From Candidatus Aminicenantota bacterium (GTDB lineage Bacteria; Acidobacteriota; Aminicenantia; UBA2199), in NCBI GenBank assembly GCA_026393835.1, contig JAPKZK010000041.1:62001-126000 (forward strand): 64,000 nucleotides of DNA, read 5' to 3'. Position numbers and translations under genes: made by a program. The stretch's first letter is position 1. Each line of letters begins with the position of its first letter. The notes under the pieces are model-generated. The model ran no database searches, had not been told where the DNA came from, and was given only the letters and a program-made list of their open reading frames with translations. Positions 1-8,587 of this stretch are shown piece after piece.

Positions 1-1
1 A

Positions 2-289
2 ATCAAACTGGCCAACAACATGGTCGCAGGGATACAAGAGTATCTGCAAGCCTTATCTACCAATGGCGTCAACGATACCACCATCCAGACTATTAACACA
101 CTTGTAGAACAAGCCAGGACCATTGAAAATGACCAGGAGATTCTCAAAGGAAAGCTGAAAGAGAAAACCCTGGAACTGGACAATAAGGTTGCCGAATTAA
201 AGGACGTTCTCAGTAAGAATAGGTCGATTATCAAGGCGGTCGTACCCCAGAAAAGCTGGGTCGGTTTCGGGATTTCCGCTACCAAATAG
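2..289 (+). CDS. Hypothetical coiled-coil protein, C-terminal part (cut by window edge)
   Basis: The frame is open to the left edge of the window, so the methionine at position 20 need not be the start and the gene probably begins upstream. The visible 90 or so residues are mostly helical, with a heptad-like charged stretch (residues about 35-70 after the methionine) that should form a coiled coil, then a short Gly/Ser-containing tail ending in SATK. I recognise no family. It is followed by a 197-bp repeat-bearing spacer and the convergent ROCO gene. Confidence 0.5.
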   Translation: MKLANNMVAGIQEYLQALSTNGVNDTTIQTINTLVEQARTIENDQEILKGKLKEKTLELDNKVAELKDVLSKNRSIIKAVVPQKSWVGFGISATK

Positions 290-313
290 CCCGCATGGAA
301 AATCGACAGGATA

Positions 314-365
314 ACAGGATAGACAGGTGTGACAAAATCTTTACTTTATCTCCTGTCTATCCTGT
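314..365. repeat. Intergenic hairpin with 14-bp perfect arms
   Basis: ACAGGATAGACAGG (314-327) is the exact reverse complement of CCTGTCTATCCTGT (352-365). It lies between two convergent genes, so it may act as a bidirectional terminator or be a dispersed palindromic repeat; there is no clear T-run. Confidence 0.5.
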
Positions 366-486
366 TCATCCGGCATCAAGGGGGAAAGGGACAATCAAAA
401 ATTAATCCAGTTTTTCTCTCGCTTCCTTTATTAGCGGCTAATGGTCAATAGGCAATAGTCATTGGTCACTGGTCAATGGTTACTGG

Positions 487-2865
487 TTATTTCAACAAGC
501 TGGTGAACCAGGTCCAAAATTCTTTTGCTGTTTGCGAATCGAATATAGCTACCAGTGCCGCAAAAAATGCGATCAAACCGCCAATACCTGCCGCAATCTT
601 CCAAAAAATGGGGAAATGTTTCTTCTTATCTGGGGCCGAAACCGGGGGTTCGACCGGCGCTTTTATGATTTCTCTTTCAATGATCTTGAGTTCCCGCTCC
701 CGACGGTCTTCGGGTTTCTCGATTCCGGAAAGTAACTTTGCCACGCTGTAGGACTTTCTCAATTTGCCGATAAAAATCTCATCCCGGCCTTCCTCTTCAT
801 GGCCCAGTAGTTCCCTGTATTCCACGGCGACTTTGTCATTGTCCGGCAGGGGAATCCATTCTTCCACTGCCAGTTTTTCGAAGCTGTCGTGGATGTCCTG
901 GAAAGTTTTGCGGATGACGGCGAAATAGTCCCTTTTCCGGGTCCCGGCGACGGAGATAAATATCTTTTGCTCCCGTTCGTCGGCTTTGACCAGTGCGGCG
1001 GCTTCGCAGCCCTTATCTTCCAGCACCACGCCGGTGCGCCAGCGCAGCTCATCTTTAATGTCCCGCTGCCGTTTCACCATGAACCGCGGCATGATGGATT
1101 TGGGCAGGAAATTATAATGATACCGGAATTCCAGGGCCTCCTTCCGGTCGAAATCCGTTTGCGGTTCGGCCACGGCCAGGAGGTCGGGAACCAGGATGTG
1201 CTCATCATCCAGGGCATAGCACAGCTCGAATTTTTTCATTAATTGGATGATGTAAGGGTATTTGTCGGCGGGATAATGGAAAACAGGTTCTTCACCGGGT
1301 ACGGATTTCAATATTTCTTTCAGGCTTGCCAGGGCCAGGGTCCCATGCCCGGCAGCCAGGAGGGGGGAATTGATGATTTTGTAAACCGCGGTGGTTATCC
1401 AGCGGGGTTCCAGCACCTGGGTATCTTCCAGGTGGAAATTCTTGAAATGAAGGATGACGCCCAGGTCGTTGAGGAAATCCACCAGGGTGTCTTGCGCGGC
1501 TTCGCCGGGAATTTTTTCTTCCGTGCAGATTTGCCGGTAGTGGTCGTAGGTGATGAAGTTTTCCTTCATTTGTTCCAGGCGGGATTTGACGTTGAACCAC
1601 TTTTTCGCCCAGGTAGTACGGATCAATTCCACGTTGGCCAGTTCCCGGATCAAGGCATCTTTAAAGGCCGCGATGCCTTTGCCTTTAGCGCAGGAGACCG
1701 GGAAAAAGCCTTTGACATTAGGATATTTTTCCAGCAGAAAGCGGCGGTTGACGTCGAACCCGGGGTTTTCATCCATTTTATTGAGAACCACTATGACCGG
1801 GGAAGCGCCGCCAAAGGTTTTGACATGGTTGAGCCAGTATTCGGTTTTTTCGTCTTTGCGGCCGTCCAGCACCAGGATATAGAGGCTGCGTTTGGAGAGG
1901 AAGAATTGGTGGGTGGCGTGCATGATTTCCTGGCCCCCGAAATCCCAGAGGCGGACGTTTATTTTAAAATCTTCCGGGCCGGTTTCCCAGGAAGCGATGT
2001 TGATGCCGTGGGTTTGGGATTCGTTTTTATCGAAGGGAACGCCGCGCAGTTGTTTAACCAGGGAGGTTTTGCCTGCGGCGCCGTCGCCCACCAGCAGGAC
2101 TTTGACTTCCTTTAAAGCCTGTTTTTCTCCTTCGCCTGCCATGGCTTTAAAATATTCCCGGACTGCTTTTGAGCCTCTTTTTACAATCTCCGGCGGCGGC
2201 GACTCCAGGGGGTTGCCCGCCAGGAAAAGACCCGTTTTATCGCCACTCATTCTTTCCCATTTTATCTCCAGGCCCAGGTTAAGAATTTCAGCCGGAAAAT
2301 GGGTTATTTTATTATTTCTTAAATCCAATTTTTCTAAATGCTTCAATTTTAGGAGGCTGGAGATATCGCGGATTTGGTTTTCATATAAATATAATTCCTT
2401 TAATCCCTGCAACTCTTTGAGGCTAGAGATATCGCGGATTTGGCATTCCCATAAAGATAATTCCTTTAACTTCTTCAACTCTTTGAGGGCGGAGATATCG
2501 CTAATTTGGTTCCTCATTATAGATAATTTTGTTACCCCCTTCAGCTCTTTGAGGTTGGAGATATCGCGCATTTGGTTTTCCAATAAAGATAATTCCTTTA
2601 ACCCCCGCAACTCTTTGAGGCTGGGGATATCTTCCAGTACGGAAAACCATACGAAAAGTGCTTTCAGGTGTTGAAATTTTGCAATAATCGGCAGAAGGGC
2701 AGCCATTTTATTTGTACCATGCAGCACTATTTCAACCACATGCCCCTCCGGATTGACGGTGAAATATTTAGAAGGGGTTGTTTTGTCACCATCCGGGGTA
2801 AACTGAATCAATTGTTCCCCGGTCTTTTTTCTCAATTGTTCGATCAGTTCTAAATCCTGCGCCAT
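487..2865 (-). CDS. ROCO-family protein: leucine-rich repeats, ROC GTPase, COR-like region, C-terminal membrane segment
   Basis: This is a 792-residue bacterial ROCO protein. Residues about 65-190 hold five or so leucine-rich repeats of 22 residues (pattern LKELxxLxxNQIRDIS), near-identical enough to show as a repeat in the DNA. A Ras-like ROC domain follows: P-loop GDGAAGKTS at 260-268, the switch motif DFGGQE near 315, and the guanine-specificity motif LNKMDE near 368. The next 350 residues fit a COR dimerisation region. A hydrophobic segment near residues 755-777 and a short polar tail suggest a membrane anchor or pore-like end. ROCO proteins are GTP-driven dimerisation switches; the ligand of this one is unknown. 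The start has an AGGAGG-like site (GGAGGCACC before ATG). It stands alone. Confidence 0.9.
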   Translation of the reverse strand: MAQDLELIEQLRKKTGEQLIQFTPDGDKTTPSKYFTVNPEGHVVEIVLHGTNKMAALLPIIAKFQHLKALFVWFSVLEDIPSLKELRGLKELSLLENQMRDISNLKELKGVTKLSIMRNQISDISALKELKKLKELSLWECQIRDISSLKELQGLKELYLYENQIRDISSLLKLKHLEKLDLRNNKITHFPAEILNLGLEIKWERMSGDKTGLFLAGNPLESPPPEIVKRGSKAVREYFKAMAGEGEKQALKEVKVLLVGDGAAGKTSLVKQLRGVPFDKNESQTHGINIASWETGPEDFKINVRLWDFGGQEIMHATHQFFLSKRSLYILVLDGRKDEKTEYWLNHVKTFGGASPVIVVLNKMDENPGFDVNRRFLLEKYPNVKGFFPVSCAKGKGIAAFKDALIRELANVELIRTTWAKKWFNVKSRLEQMKENFITYDHYRQICTEEKIPGEAAQDTLVDFLNDLGVILHFKNFHLEDTQVLEPRWITTAVYKIINSPLLAAGHGTLALASLKEILKSVPGEEPVFHYPADKYPYIIQLMKKFELCYALDDEHILVPDLLAVAEPQTDFDRKEALEFRYHYNFLPKSIMPRFMVKRQRDIKDELRWRTGVVLEDKGCEAAALVKADEREQKIFISVAGTRKRDYFAVIRKTFQDIHDSFEKLAVEEWIPLPDNDKVAVEYRELLGHEEEGRDEIFIGKLRKSYSVAKLLSGIEKPEDRRERELKIIEREIIKAPVEPPVSAPDKKKHFPIFWKIAAGIGGLIAFFAALVAIFDSQTAKEFWTWFTSLLK

Positions 2866-2959
2866 GGTGCCTCCTTTTTAACCGATTAACCTCGATTCCT
2901 TTTATCCGCGAAAATTTATTATTTTTCTTTGCCTCTCCCGTAGTTCCCGCAACTCAAGA

Positions 2960-3259
2960 TCAAGCAACCTTTCTACCGGTATTCCTTATGTATTCCGGGA
3001 AAGTCAACGGCTCGGTTTTAGATGGGAAAAAGTGAAGCTCTATCCGGGATGAAATATAATTCTGAATATAAAATAACTGCCTGGCAAAATCCTTTAAAGT
3101 ATATTTCCCCCAGTTTTTCACGAATACAGCTATATCGATATCGCTCTCCTCGTTAAAATTACCTTCGACAAAAGAACCAAAAACAAAGATATCTTCTATT
3201 TCAATGGTTTTATAGAGATAAGATACTGCTTTTTCTATCAAAGCATCTTCATAAGCCAT
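2960..3259 (-). CDS. MNT-type minimal nucleotidyltransferase (antitoxin-like partner of HEPN)
   Basis: A 99-residue protein with the nucleotidyltransferase signature FGSFVEGNFNEESDIDIAV: the GS motif and the two metal-binding aspartates (DID) are intact. In known type VII toxin-antitoxin systems the MNT protein neutralises the HEPN ribonuclease, in some cases by adding AMP to it. It lies 20 bp downstream of the HEPN gene on the same strand, so the two are co-transcribed. An AGGTGATG site precedes the ATG. Whether this pair is a true toxin-antitoxin system is inferred from family and arrangement. Confidence 0.85.
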   Translation of the reverse strand: MAYEDALIEKAVSYLYKTIEIEDIFVFGSFVEGNFNEESDIDIAVFVKNWGKYTLKDFARQLFYIQNYISSRIELHFFPSKTEPLTFPEYIRNTGRKVA

Positions 3260-3279
3260 TTCATCACCTCTTCTGTCTT

Positions 3280-3636
3280 TTATAAAACCTCTTGCGCCTT
3301 CACTTTATTGTTAATCTCTGCCATCTTTTCTATATCTTCAGGGTACCTGGACTGTATGTAATACAAGGATATCTCCGAGAAAAATTCAAGATAATCCTCG
3401 GGAAAGAGTTCTTTACCTATTTGTTCAGACAGTCTAAATAGGTTGTGGATACGGGGAGGGAATTCCTCTTTTTTCTCCATATAAATTGCTTTGAGAGATT
3501 TTTCAAGAGTTTGCTGGCACATGAATATCGCATATTTCCAGCGCTTTGACTTGATCATAATACGAGCGGTTTGGAAATCTTCCTCTGCTTGTTCTGTCCA
3601 AAACATGGCTCTTTTAGCTGCTGAAACGGTTTCCAT
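3280..3636 (-). CDS. HEPN domain protein (partner of the MNT gene)
   Basis: A 118-residue all-helical protein of the HEPN family: the motif ARxMIxxxRWxYAIFMCQQTLEKSLKA and the later PPRIHNLFRL stretch are typical of the class encoded beside minimal nucleotidyltransferases. The strict RNase motif Rx4-6H is not obvious, so catalytic activity is uncertain. It is the first gene of a two-gene operon and has no Shine-Dalgarno site: the -10 box ends 7 nt before the ATG, so the mRNA is probably leaderless. Confidence 0.8.
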   Translation of the reverse strand: METVSAAKRAMFWTEQAEEDFQTARIMIKSKRWKYAIFMCQQTLEKSLKAIYMEKKEEFPPRIHNLFRLSEQIGKELFPEDYLEFFSEISLYYIQSRYPEDIEKMAEINNKVKAQEVL

Positions 3637-3643
3637 GTTTATT

Positions 3644-3672
3644 ATTAAATACTAAAATAGATAAAAAGTCAA
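3644..3672 (-). promoter_or_regulatory. Promoter of HEPN/MNT operon (leaderless)
   Basis: On the minus strand, TTGACT (3672-3667), 17-bp spacer, TTTAAT (3649-3644). The HEPN start codon at 3636 is seven bases after the -10 box, placing transcription and translation starts together. Confidence 0.6.
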
Positions 3673-3764
3673 TGCCAGGACCGATTTTTATCTTGCCAGA
3701 CCAATTTACCCCTTTTATCCGCGCAAGTTCATTATAGCAAAGCAGGGGGAAATTTAAAAGATGA

Positions 3765-3831
3765 GCCGCTAAGAACGCGAAGGGACGCGAAGAAAAAAAA
3801 GGCCCACGAATTACACGAATTCCCACGAATG
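3765..3831. repeat. Dispersed intergenic repeat (GCGAAG and CACGAATT types)
   Basis: GCCGCTAAGAACGCGAAGG (from 3765) followed by CGCGAAGAAAA, then CCCACGAATTACACGAATTC (from 3803). Relatives of the first lie near 4026, 8541, 34911, 40420, 44729 and 47014; a relative of the second lies at 8499. They fill spacers and do not code. Confidence 0.7.
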
Positions 3832-3911
3832 TTTTTTTCATCATTCATCATTCATCATTCTATATAAAGCTGTGTCCCATACCCGCGTACCTGCTTGCCC
3901 CTTGTTTCTTA

Positions 3912-3995
3912 TTGTAGGGGTTTGATTTATCAAACCCTTCTTTGTTACCGATGCCTCTTCACCTTTGGGGGTTTGATGAATCAAACCCCTACCAA
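3912..3995. repeat. Two palindromes of the GGGTTTGATnnATCAAACCC type
   Basis: GGGGTTTGATTTATCAAACCC near 3917 and GGGGGTTTGATGAATCAAACCCC near 3968 are each self-complementary and lie about 50 bp apart. They resemble the other G-rich hairpins in the window's spacers (31993, 35976). Within the 544-bp gap 3637-4180 these repeats and two promoters are all I see. Confidence 0.6.
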
Positions 3996-4025
3996 AAGGC
4001 GGCGTATCAAGGTTTTTTTTCTTTT

Positions 4026-4058
4026 TCTTCGCGGTCCTTAGCGTCCTTCGCGGCTTAT
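4026..4058. repeat. Dispersed GCGAAG repeat, reverse orientation
   Basis: TTCTTCGCGGTCCTTAGCGT followed by CCTTCGCGGCTTA is the reverse complement of the family seen at 3765, 44729 and 47014. Confidence 0.7.
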
Positions 4059-4076
4059 AAAAATTGCATATCCCCC

Positions 4077-4105
4077 TTGACATCTATTGTAGATCGTTAT
4101 ATGAT
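4077..4105 (+). promoter_or_regulatory. Promoter of the SNF2/MRE11/SbcC operon
   Basis: TTGACA (4077-4082), 17-bp spacer, TATGAT (4100-4105). Predicted transcription start near 4112, about 70 nt before the chosen ATG at 4181. Confidence 0.65.
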
Positions 4106-4180
4106 GAATATTCATTTTATTAACACCCCGGTGTGATTTTTTACATTACCGGGAAAGCGGAAAGCGAAGGAGTTATAAAT

Positions 4181-7100
4181 ATGAATAAAGCCGGGTTTAA
4201 CGAACAAATAAGATCGCTGGCGCTGATCGAACGACTAATGCTGAAACGAAATCCCCTGGATTACCGGAGCTATATCGAAACTTTTAGAGAATCCCTCATC
4301 GACGCCAACCCCCACCAAATCGAGTCCATTATATTCGCCCTGGAAAAATTGGAAAACGGCGGCTGCATCCTGGCCGACGAAGTCGGCCTGGGCAAAACCA
4401 TCGAAGCCGGTCTGGTTATTTCCCAGTACCGCGCCAACCGGAAATTTAATATCCTCATCATCGTACCCACTTCCCTGGCCGGCCAGTGGAACAATGAATT
4501 GAGAATGCGCTTCCAGGTTTCTTCGAGAATCATTACTTCAAAAGACAGGAAAGGTCTTGCCCCGGACAAAATACACCACCTGTTTAATGACGACGGGGTC
4601 TATATCATGGGCCGGGAATTCGCCAGCCGCCTGCAAAAAGACAAAATCTTAAGCAAAAAACAATGGGACCTCATCGTGGTGGACGAAGCCCACGAAGTAT
4701 TTGCCAATATTTACCTACGTTTCAGCTCTCGGGACGGTCAATATAACGAAGAGTCCACCAGCGGCGCCACCGCCGCCCACCTCTTCCGCCTGTTTAAACG
4801 CACGCCGATCCTGCTGCTGACCGCCACCCCCCTCCAGAACAATATCCTGGAAATCTGGGGCCTCTCGGCTTATATCCTGCCGGAAACCAGTAAAAGCTAC
4901 CTGGGGCAGTACAACCACTTCAGGAAATTGTTTATCAAGGAAGGCGAAATCCCGGAAGATAAAATCCCGGAACTGCGAGAACGCCTGGGTAATTTCCTCA
5001 TCCGCAACCTCCGGGCCAACGCCCAGACATTTATGAAATATAAGTTCACCCACCGGTGCTGCGAAACCGTCAATTTTAATATGGATAAAGAGGAGAAATC
5101 GCTTTACGACGCCATTTCCGCTTACCTGGAGCGCGACGATATCTACGCCTACAGCACCAATGGCATGATCACACTGACCAATGAGCATTCCAGCGGACTG
5201 AAAAATTTATTGAAATTGAGCTACCGGCGAGTGCTGGGCAGTTCGTTTTCCGCGTTGAAAGAAAGCCTTTCCGGCATCGTACTGCGCCTGGAAAAAATGA
5301 AAGCCGGTCAAATGGCGGACGCCGTCATGGAAATGCAGGCCGCCGTTTCCACCGATGACCCGGAAAACGACGAAGAAGACCGCTTAAACGCCGGCGTCGA
5401 GCCCGACGCGGAAACAACGGAAATTACGGAAACCGCTGAACGGGTTTTTGTCGCCAATGAACGGTTCCTGACCACCAACGATATCGCAAACATCGATGGC
5501 GAAATTATGGAAGTAAAACAATTTATCGAACGGGCGGGGAAAATCCTCGAAACCGGCAAAGACCGCGTCTTAATCAACTGGATTAAAACCGTCTTCAACG
5601 AACCCGAACGGTTCTTTCAGAAAGCCGTTATTTTCACCACCTATGTCGCTACCCAGCGGCACCTTAAACGAATCCTGGAAGAAAACGGCTTTCAAGATGA
5701 AATCGTTATTTTCTCCGGCGGCGGCCGGCGAACCCCGGAAGAAAAAGAAATGGTCGAGCAGGCCGTCTCTTTATGGGAAGAAGAAGTAGGGGCCGCGCTG
5801 CCGCCCCAGGAAAAACCTTCCGGCAATATCCTGGAACGCACCGCCCTGGTTCACTTCTTTAAAACCCGGAAAAAAATATTTATCTCCACCGAAGCCGGGG
5901 CCAAAGGCTTAAACCTGCAATTCTGTAACGCCATTATCAATTACGACCTGCCCTGGAACCCGCAGCGCATCGAGCAGCGCATCGGCAGGTGCCACCGCTA
6001 CGGCCAGGAAAGAGACGTCTGGGTCATCAATTGCATCAACGCCGACAACGATACGGAAAAACGTATCTATGAACTGCTGCTGAATAAATTTAACCTGTTC
6101 AAAAGCGTGCTGGGCGCCGGCGATGATATCCTGGGAACCCTGAGCAAAGCCATCCAGTTCGAGAAAAAAATCAACGACATGATGAACCGCTTCAAAACCA
6201 AAGAAGAACGCCTGATATGGCTGCAGAAATTCGAAGACGAAATCGACGAGGAAACCCGCCAACTGAGGGACCGGAAACTAACCCGCACCCGGCAACTGCT
6301 GGATGAACTGGACCCCAATGTCACGGCCCGCCTGAAAAACATCGAAAACAAAATGCCGGAATCTTTCAGCAGGTATGATAAAGATATGCTGGACCTGCTG
6401 GAAAATTACGCCCTGTCCAGGGGGCTCCCTTTTCAAATCCAGGAGCGGGGCGACGAACAAATATTCCTACAATTGGGGGACAGGAAATATTATATCGGGA
6501 AGCGCGATGAAGATAAAATTCGCAATTACCAGCATATCGGTTTGAAACACCCCCTGCTGGAACAAATTCTCGCCGAATCCCGTCCCCAATCCGAAGGCGA
6601 AGGCTTGCAAGAACATGTTTACCTGGATTACACCGGCTGCCCCAACGCCGGCAAATCCCTGGAACCCTACGTGGGCAGTTACGGACGCTGGGATTTTTAC
6701 AATGTCCGTTTCGCCGGCGTCGAAGAGGAAGAACGCCTCTTCGATGTCGTTTCCGTCGCCGGCAACGGTGCGGGCGAGATACGGTTCCTCAACGACGTGG
6801 AAATCGAATCGTTGAAAAACCTTACCATCATGCAGGATCCGGCGGTCCCGCCGCTGGCCATCGAACCCCGGGTGAAAGAATTCCTTAACGACAGGGTGAA
6901 GGAAAAATCCCTCACCATCCAGAAGTCCCAACAACCGCGATTGGATAAAAAACTCCACAACCTGGAAGTCGAACTGCGGGATATGGAAGAGTACCTCAAA
7001 AGCAAGGAAAAAGAGATCAAAGAAAGAATGGATGACCTGGACAAAAAAATCGTCAATACCTTTGACCGGGACGCCGGCATCAAGTTGATCAAACAGAAGG

Positions 7101-7261
7101 AAACTCTCCAGAACGAGTTGAAACAAATTCGCAAGGAGTTGTTGAATTTCCAGACCGATTTCCAGGAATTATACGACAAAGAACAGTTGAAGTTGATCGA
7201 GAAGCGATTTATTCAAAGCGCGGCCCGGCGGATATTTACCCTTCATTTCCAGGTCAGGTAA
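4181..7261 (+). CDS. SNF2/RapA-like superfamily 2 helicase-translocase
   Basis: A 1026-residue Swi2/Snf2-type ATPase. Motif I ADEVGLGKTIEAG is at residues 65-77, the DEAH box (VVDEAHE) near 166, motif III TATPLQN near 214, and motif VI QRIGRCHRYGQ near 605. An acidic insertion separates the two RecA lobes (about 390-430), and the last 100 residues form a long coiled coil. The architecture matches RapA/HepA-like and phage-defence helicases rather than chromatin remodellers. The start at 4181 is chosen over an upstream TTG at 4133 because AAGGAG sits 10 nt before it. The next gene begins 25 bp downstream, so it forms an operon with the MRE11-like and SbcC-like genes. Confidence 0.9.
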   Translation: MNKAGFNEQIRSLALIERLMLKRNPLDYRSYIETFRESLIDANPHQIESIIFALEKLENGGCILADEVGLGKTIEAGLVISQYRANRKFNILIIVPTSLAGQWNNELRMRFQVSSRIITSKDRKGLAPDKIHHLFNDDGVYIMGREFASRLQKDKILSKKQWDLIVVDEAHEVFANIYLRFSSRDGQYNEESTSGATAAHLFRLFKRTPILLLTATPLQNNILEIWGLSAYILPETSKSYLGQYNHFRKLFIKEGEIPEDKIPELRERLGNFLIRNLRANAQTFMKYKFTHRCCETVNFNMDKEEKSLYDAISAYLERDDIYAYSTNGMITLTNEHSSGLKNLLKLSYRRVLGSSFSALKESLSGIVLRLEKMKAGQMADAVMEMQAAVSTDDPENDEEDRLNAGVEPDAETTEITETAERVFVANERFLTTNDIANIDGEIMEVKQFIERAGKILETGKDRVLINWIKTVFNEPERFFQKAVIFTTYVATQRHLKRILEENGFQDEIVIFSGGGRRTPEEKEMVEQAVSLWEEEVGAALPPQEKPSGNILERTALVHFFKTRKKIFISTEAGAKGLNLQFCNAIINYDLPWNPQRIEQRIGRCHRYGQERDVWVINCINADNDTEKRIYELLLNKFNLFKSVLGAGDDILGTLSKAIQFEKKINDMMNRFKTKEERLIWLQKFEDEIDEETRQLRDRKLTRTRQLLDELDPNVTARLKNIENKMPESFSRYDKDMLDLLENYALSRGLPFQIQERGDEQIFLQLGDRKYYIGKRDEDKIRNYQHIGLKHPLLEQILAESRPQSEGEGLQEHVYLDYTGCPNAGKSLEPYVGSYGRWDFYNVRFAGVEEEERLFDVVSVAGNGAGEIRFLNDVEIESLKNLTIMQDPAVPPLAIEPRVKEFLNDRVKEKSLTIQKSQQPRLDKKLHNLEVELRDMEEYLKSKEKEIKERMDDLDKKIVNTFDRDAGIKLIKQKETLQNELKQIRKELLNFQTDFQELYDKEQLKLIEKRFIQSAARRIFTLHFQVR

Positions 7262-7285
7262 AAAGGAAAGAAAAAGGAAAGAAAA

Positions 7286-8479
7286 ATGGCAGTATTTATA
7301 CATACTTCCGATTGGCACATCGGGAATAGTTTTGTGCATTTCGACCCGGACGCCGGGAAAAGATTGAACCGGGCGCGGCTCACCGCTGTGGAATCCATTT
7401 TCGTGTATGCCCGGCAAAAAAAGATTCCCCTCATCCTCTGCGCCGGCGACGCCGTGGATAACGGGCAACTGGCCCCGGAGAAAAATCTCCTGGATTTATT
7501 CGCCGTTATTAAAAGATACCCCGAAATAAACGTAATCCTGATTACCGGGAACCATGATCCCCTCATGGCCAACAATGTCTACCTGCGCGCGGCGGAAAGC
7601 AATTATCCCCCCAACCTTCACCTGGTAAAGAAAACCGAAATCATCCCGCTGGAGCCGCTGAATCTCGCTATTTACGCCGCGTCCACCCTGGAAAAGAACG
7701 GGACCCAAAACCCGCTCCACTGGATCGACGCCCGGGAAATGGATAAAAGTAAGATCAATATCGGGTTGGCACACGGGGGAATTAAGAACGATAAATTCGC
7801 CGGCGCTTGTTTCCCCATCGAACCCGATTTTGCCAAAGAGAAAAACCTGGATTACCTGGCCCTGGGGGATTGGCATTCGTATGTTAAGATCAACCACCGG
7901 ACCTATTACTGCGGCGTTCCCGAGCCCCTCCAATTCGGCGACGACGGCTATCCCCTGCAAGTGACCATCGAGAAACCGGGCGACATCCCGAAAATCGAAA
8001 AAATCACCGGCGTCAGCCAATATACCTGGACGGAGCAGCAGGTGGAAATGACGGACTCTCGGTTTCCCGGTTTTAAAGAAATGCTGGGAACCGTGGGCGA
8101 AAAGGAAATCAAGAAATTAACCGTGACCGGTTTCTTAGCGGCCGAGAATTATAAAACCTATAAAGAACTGCTGCATTTAAATCGCAACCGCTATTACCGC
8201 ATCGAAGACCGGGTATCCATTGTCCCCGGCGCCGACGATTTGACCGGCGTCGGCGACGGGCACACCAAAGCCGTGGTCCGGCGGTTATTGGAGTTAAAAG
8301 AATCCGGCGCCCCTTTGCCTGCTGAAATCCTTTCCGGCGTTCTCCCGGCCGATCAATTCTCCATCGAACCGCCGGCCGACTCCGTAAAGAATGAAATTAT
8401 CGACTGCGCCTTAATGAAACTATACAAACATTTTAGCACAGCCGGTCATGGCCCGGACAAGCGGTATTCAAATGAGTAA
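7286..8479 (+). CDS. MRE11/SbcD/YhaO-like metallophosphoesterase nuclease
   Basis: A 397-residue calcineurin-like phosphoesterase of the DNA-repair exonuclease group. The metal-binding motifs are intact and in order: SDWHIG (residues 7-12), AGDAVDN near 53, TGNHDP near 89, LAHGG near 162 and LGDWHSY near 196. SbcD/MRE11 proteins cut double-strand ends together with an SbcC/Rad50 ATPase; the matching ATPase is the next gene. The AAGGAAAG tract before the ATG serves as ribosome-binding site. The C-terminal third (about residues 270-397) is a capping or partner-binding region without motifs I recognise. Confidence 0.9.
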   Translation: MAVFIHTSDWHIGNSFVHFDPDAGKRLNRARLTAVESIFVYARQKKIPLILCAGDAVDNGQLAPEKNLLDLFAVIKRYPEINVILITGNHDPLMANNVYLRAAESNYPPNLHLVKKTEIIPLEPLNLAIYAASTLEKNGTQNPLHWIDAREMDKSKINIGLAHGGIKNDKFAGACFPIEPDFAKEKNLDYLALGDWHSYVKINHRTYYCGVPEPLQFGDDGYPLQVTIEKPGDIPKIEKITGVSQYTWTEQQVEMTDSRFPGFKEMLGTVGEKEIKKLTVTGFLAAENYKTYKELLHLNRNRYYRIEDRVSIVPGADDLTGVGDGHTKAVVRRLLELKESGAPLPAEILSGVLPADQFSIEPPADSVKNEIIDCALMKLYKHFSTAGHGPDKRYSNE

Positions 8480-8498
8480 AATTCAAAACAAAAAGGGG

Positions 8499-8572
8499 CC
8501 CACGAATTTCACGAATTTCACGAATTCTCACGAATTTTTTTTCTTCGCGTGTCTTCGCGTTCTTTGCGGCTT
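8499..8572. repeat. Dispersed CACGAATTT and TTCTTCGCG repeats inside an operon
   Basis: Tandem CACGAATTT units (8499-8540) run into a TTCTTCGCG-type repeat (8541-8572). The array lies between the nuclease gene and the ATPase gene and would extend the apparent ATPase frame upstream if read as protein; I take that extension as non-coding. Confidence 0.7.
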
Positions 8573-8587
8573 CCTAATGGTATTAAA

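Noticed and set aside
1243..2115. 290-codon plus-strand frame opposite the ROCO gene
   Set aside because: It is the antisense shadow of the ROC/COR coding sequence; Phe- and Val-rich composition and no start signals.
3841..4083. 80-codon minus-strand frame between HEPN and the SNF2 gene
   Set aside because: It consists of dispersed repeats and palindromes and overlaps a promoter; no ribosome-binding site.
6467..7126. 219-codon minus-strand frame opposite the SNF2 gene
   Set aside because: Antisense shadow of a coiled-coil coding region.
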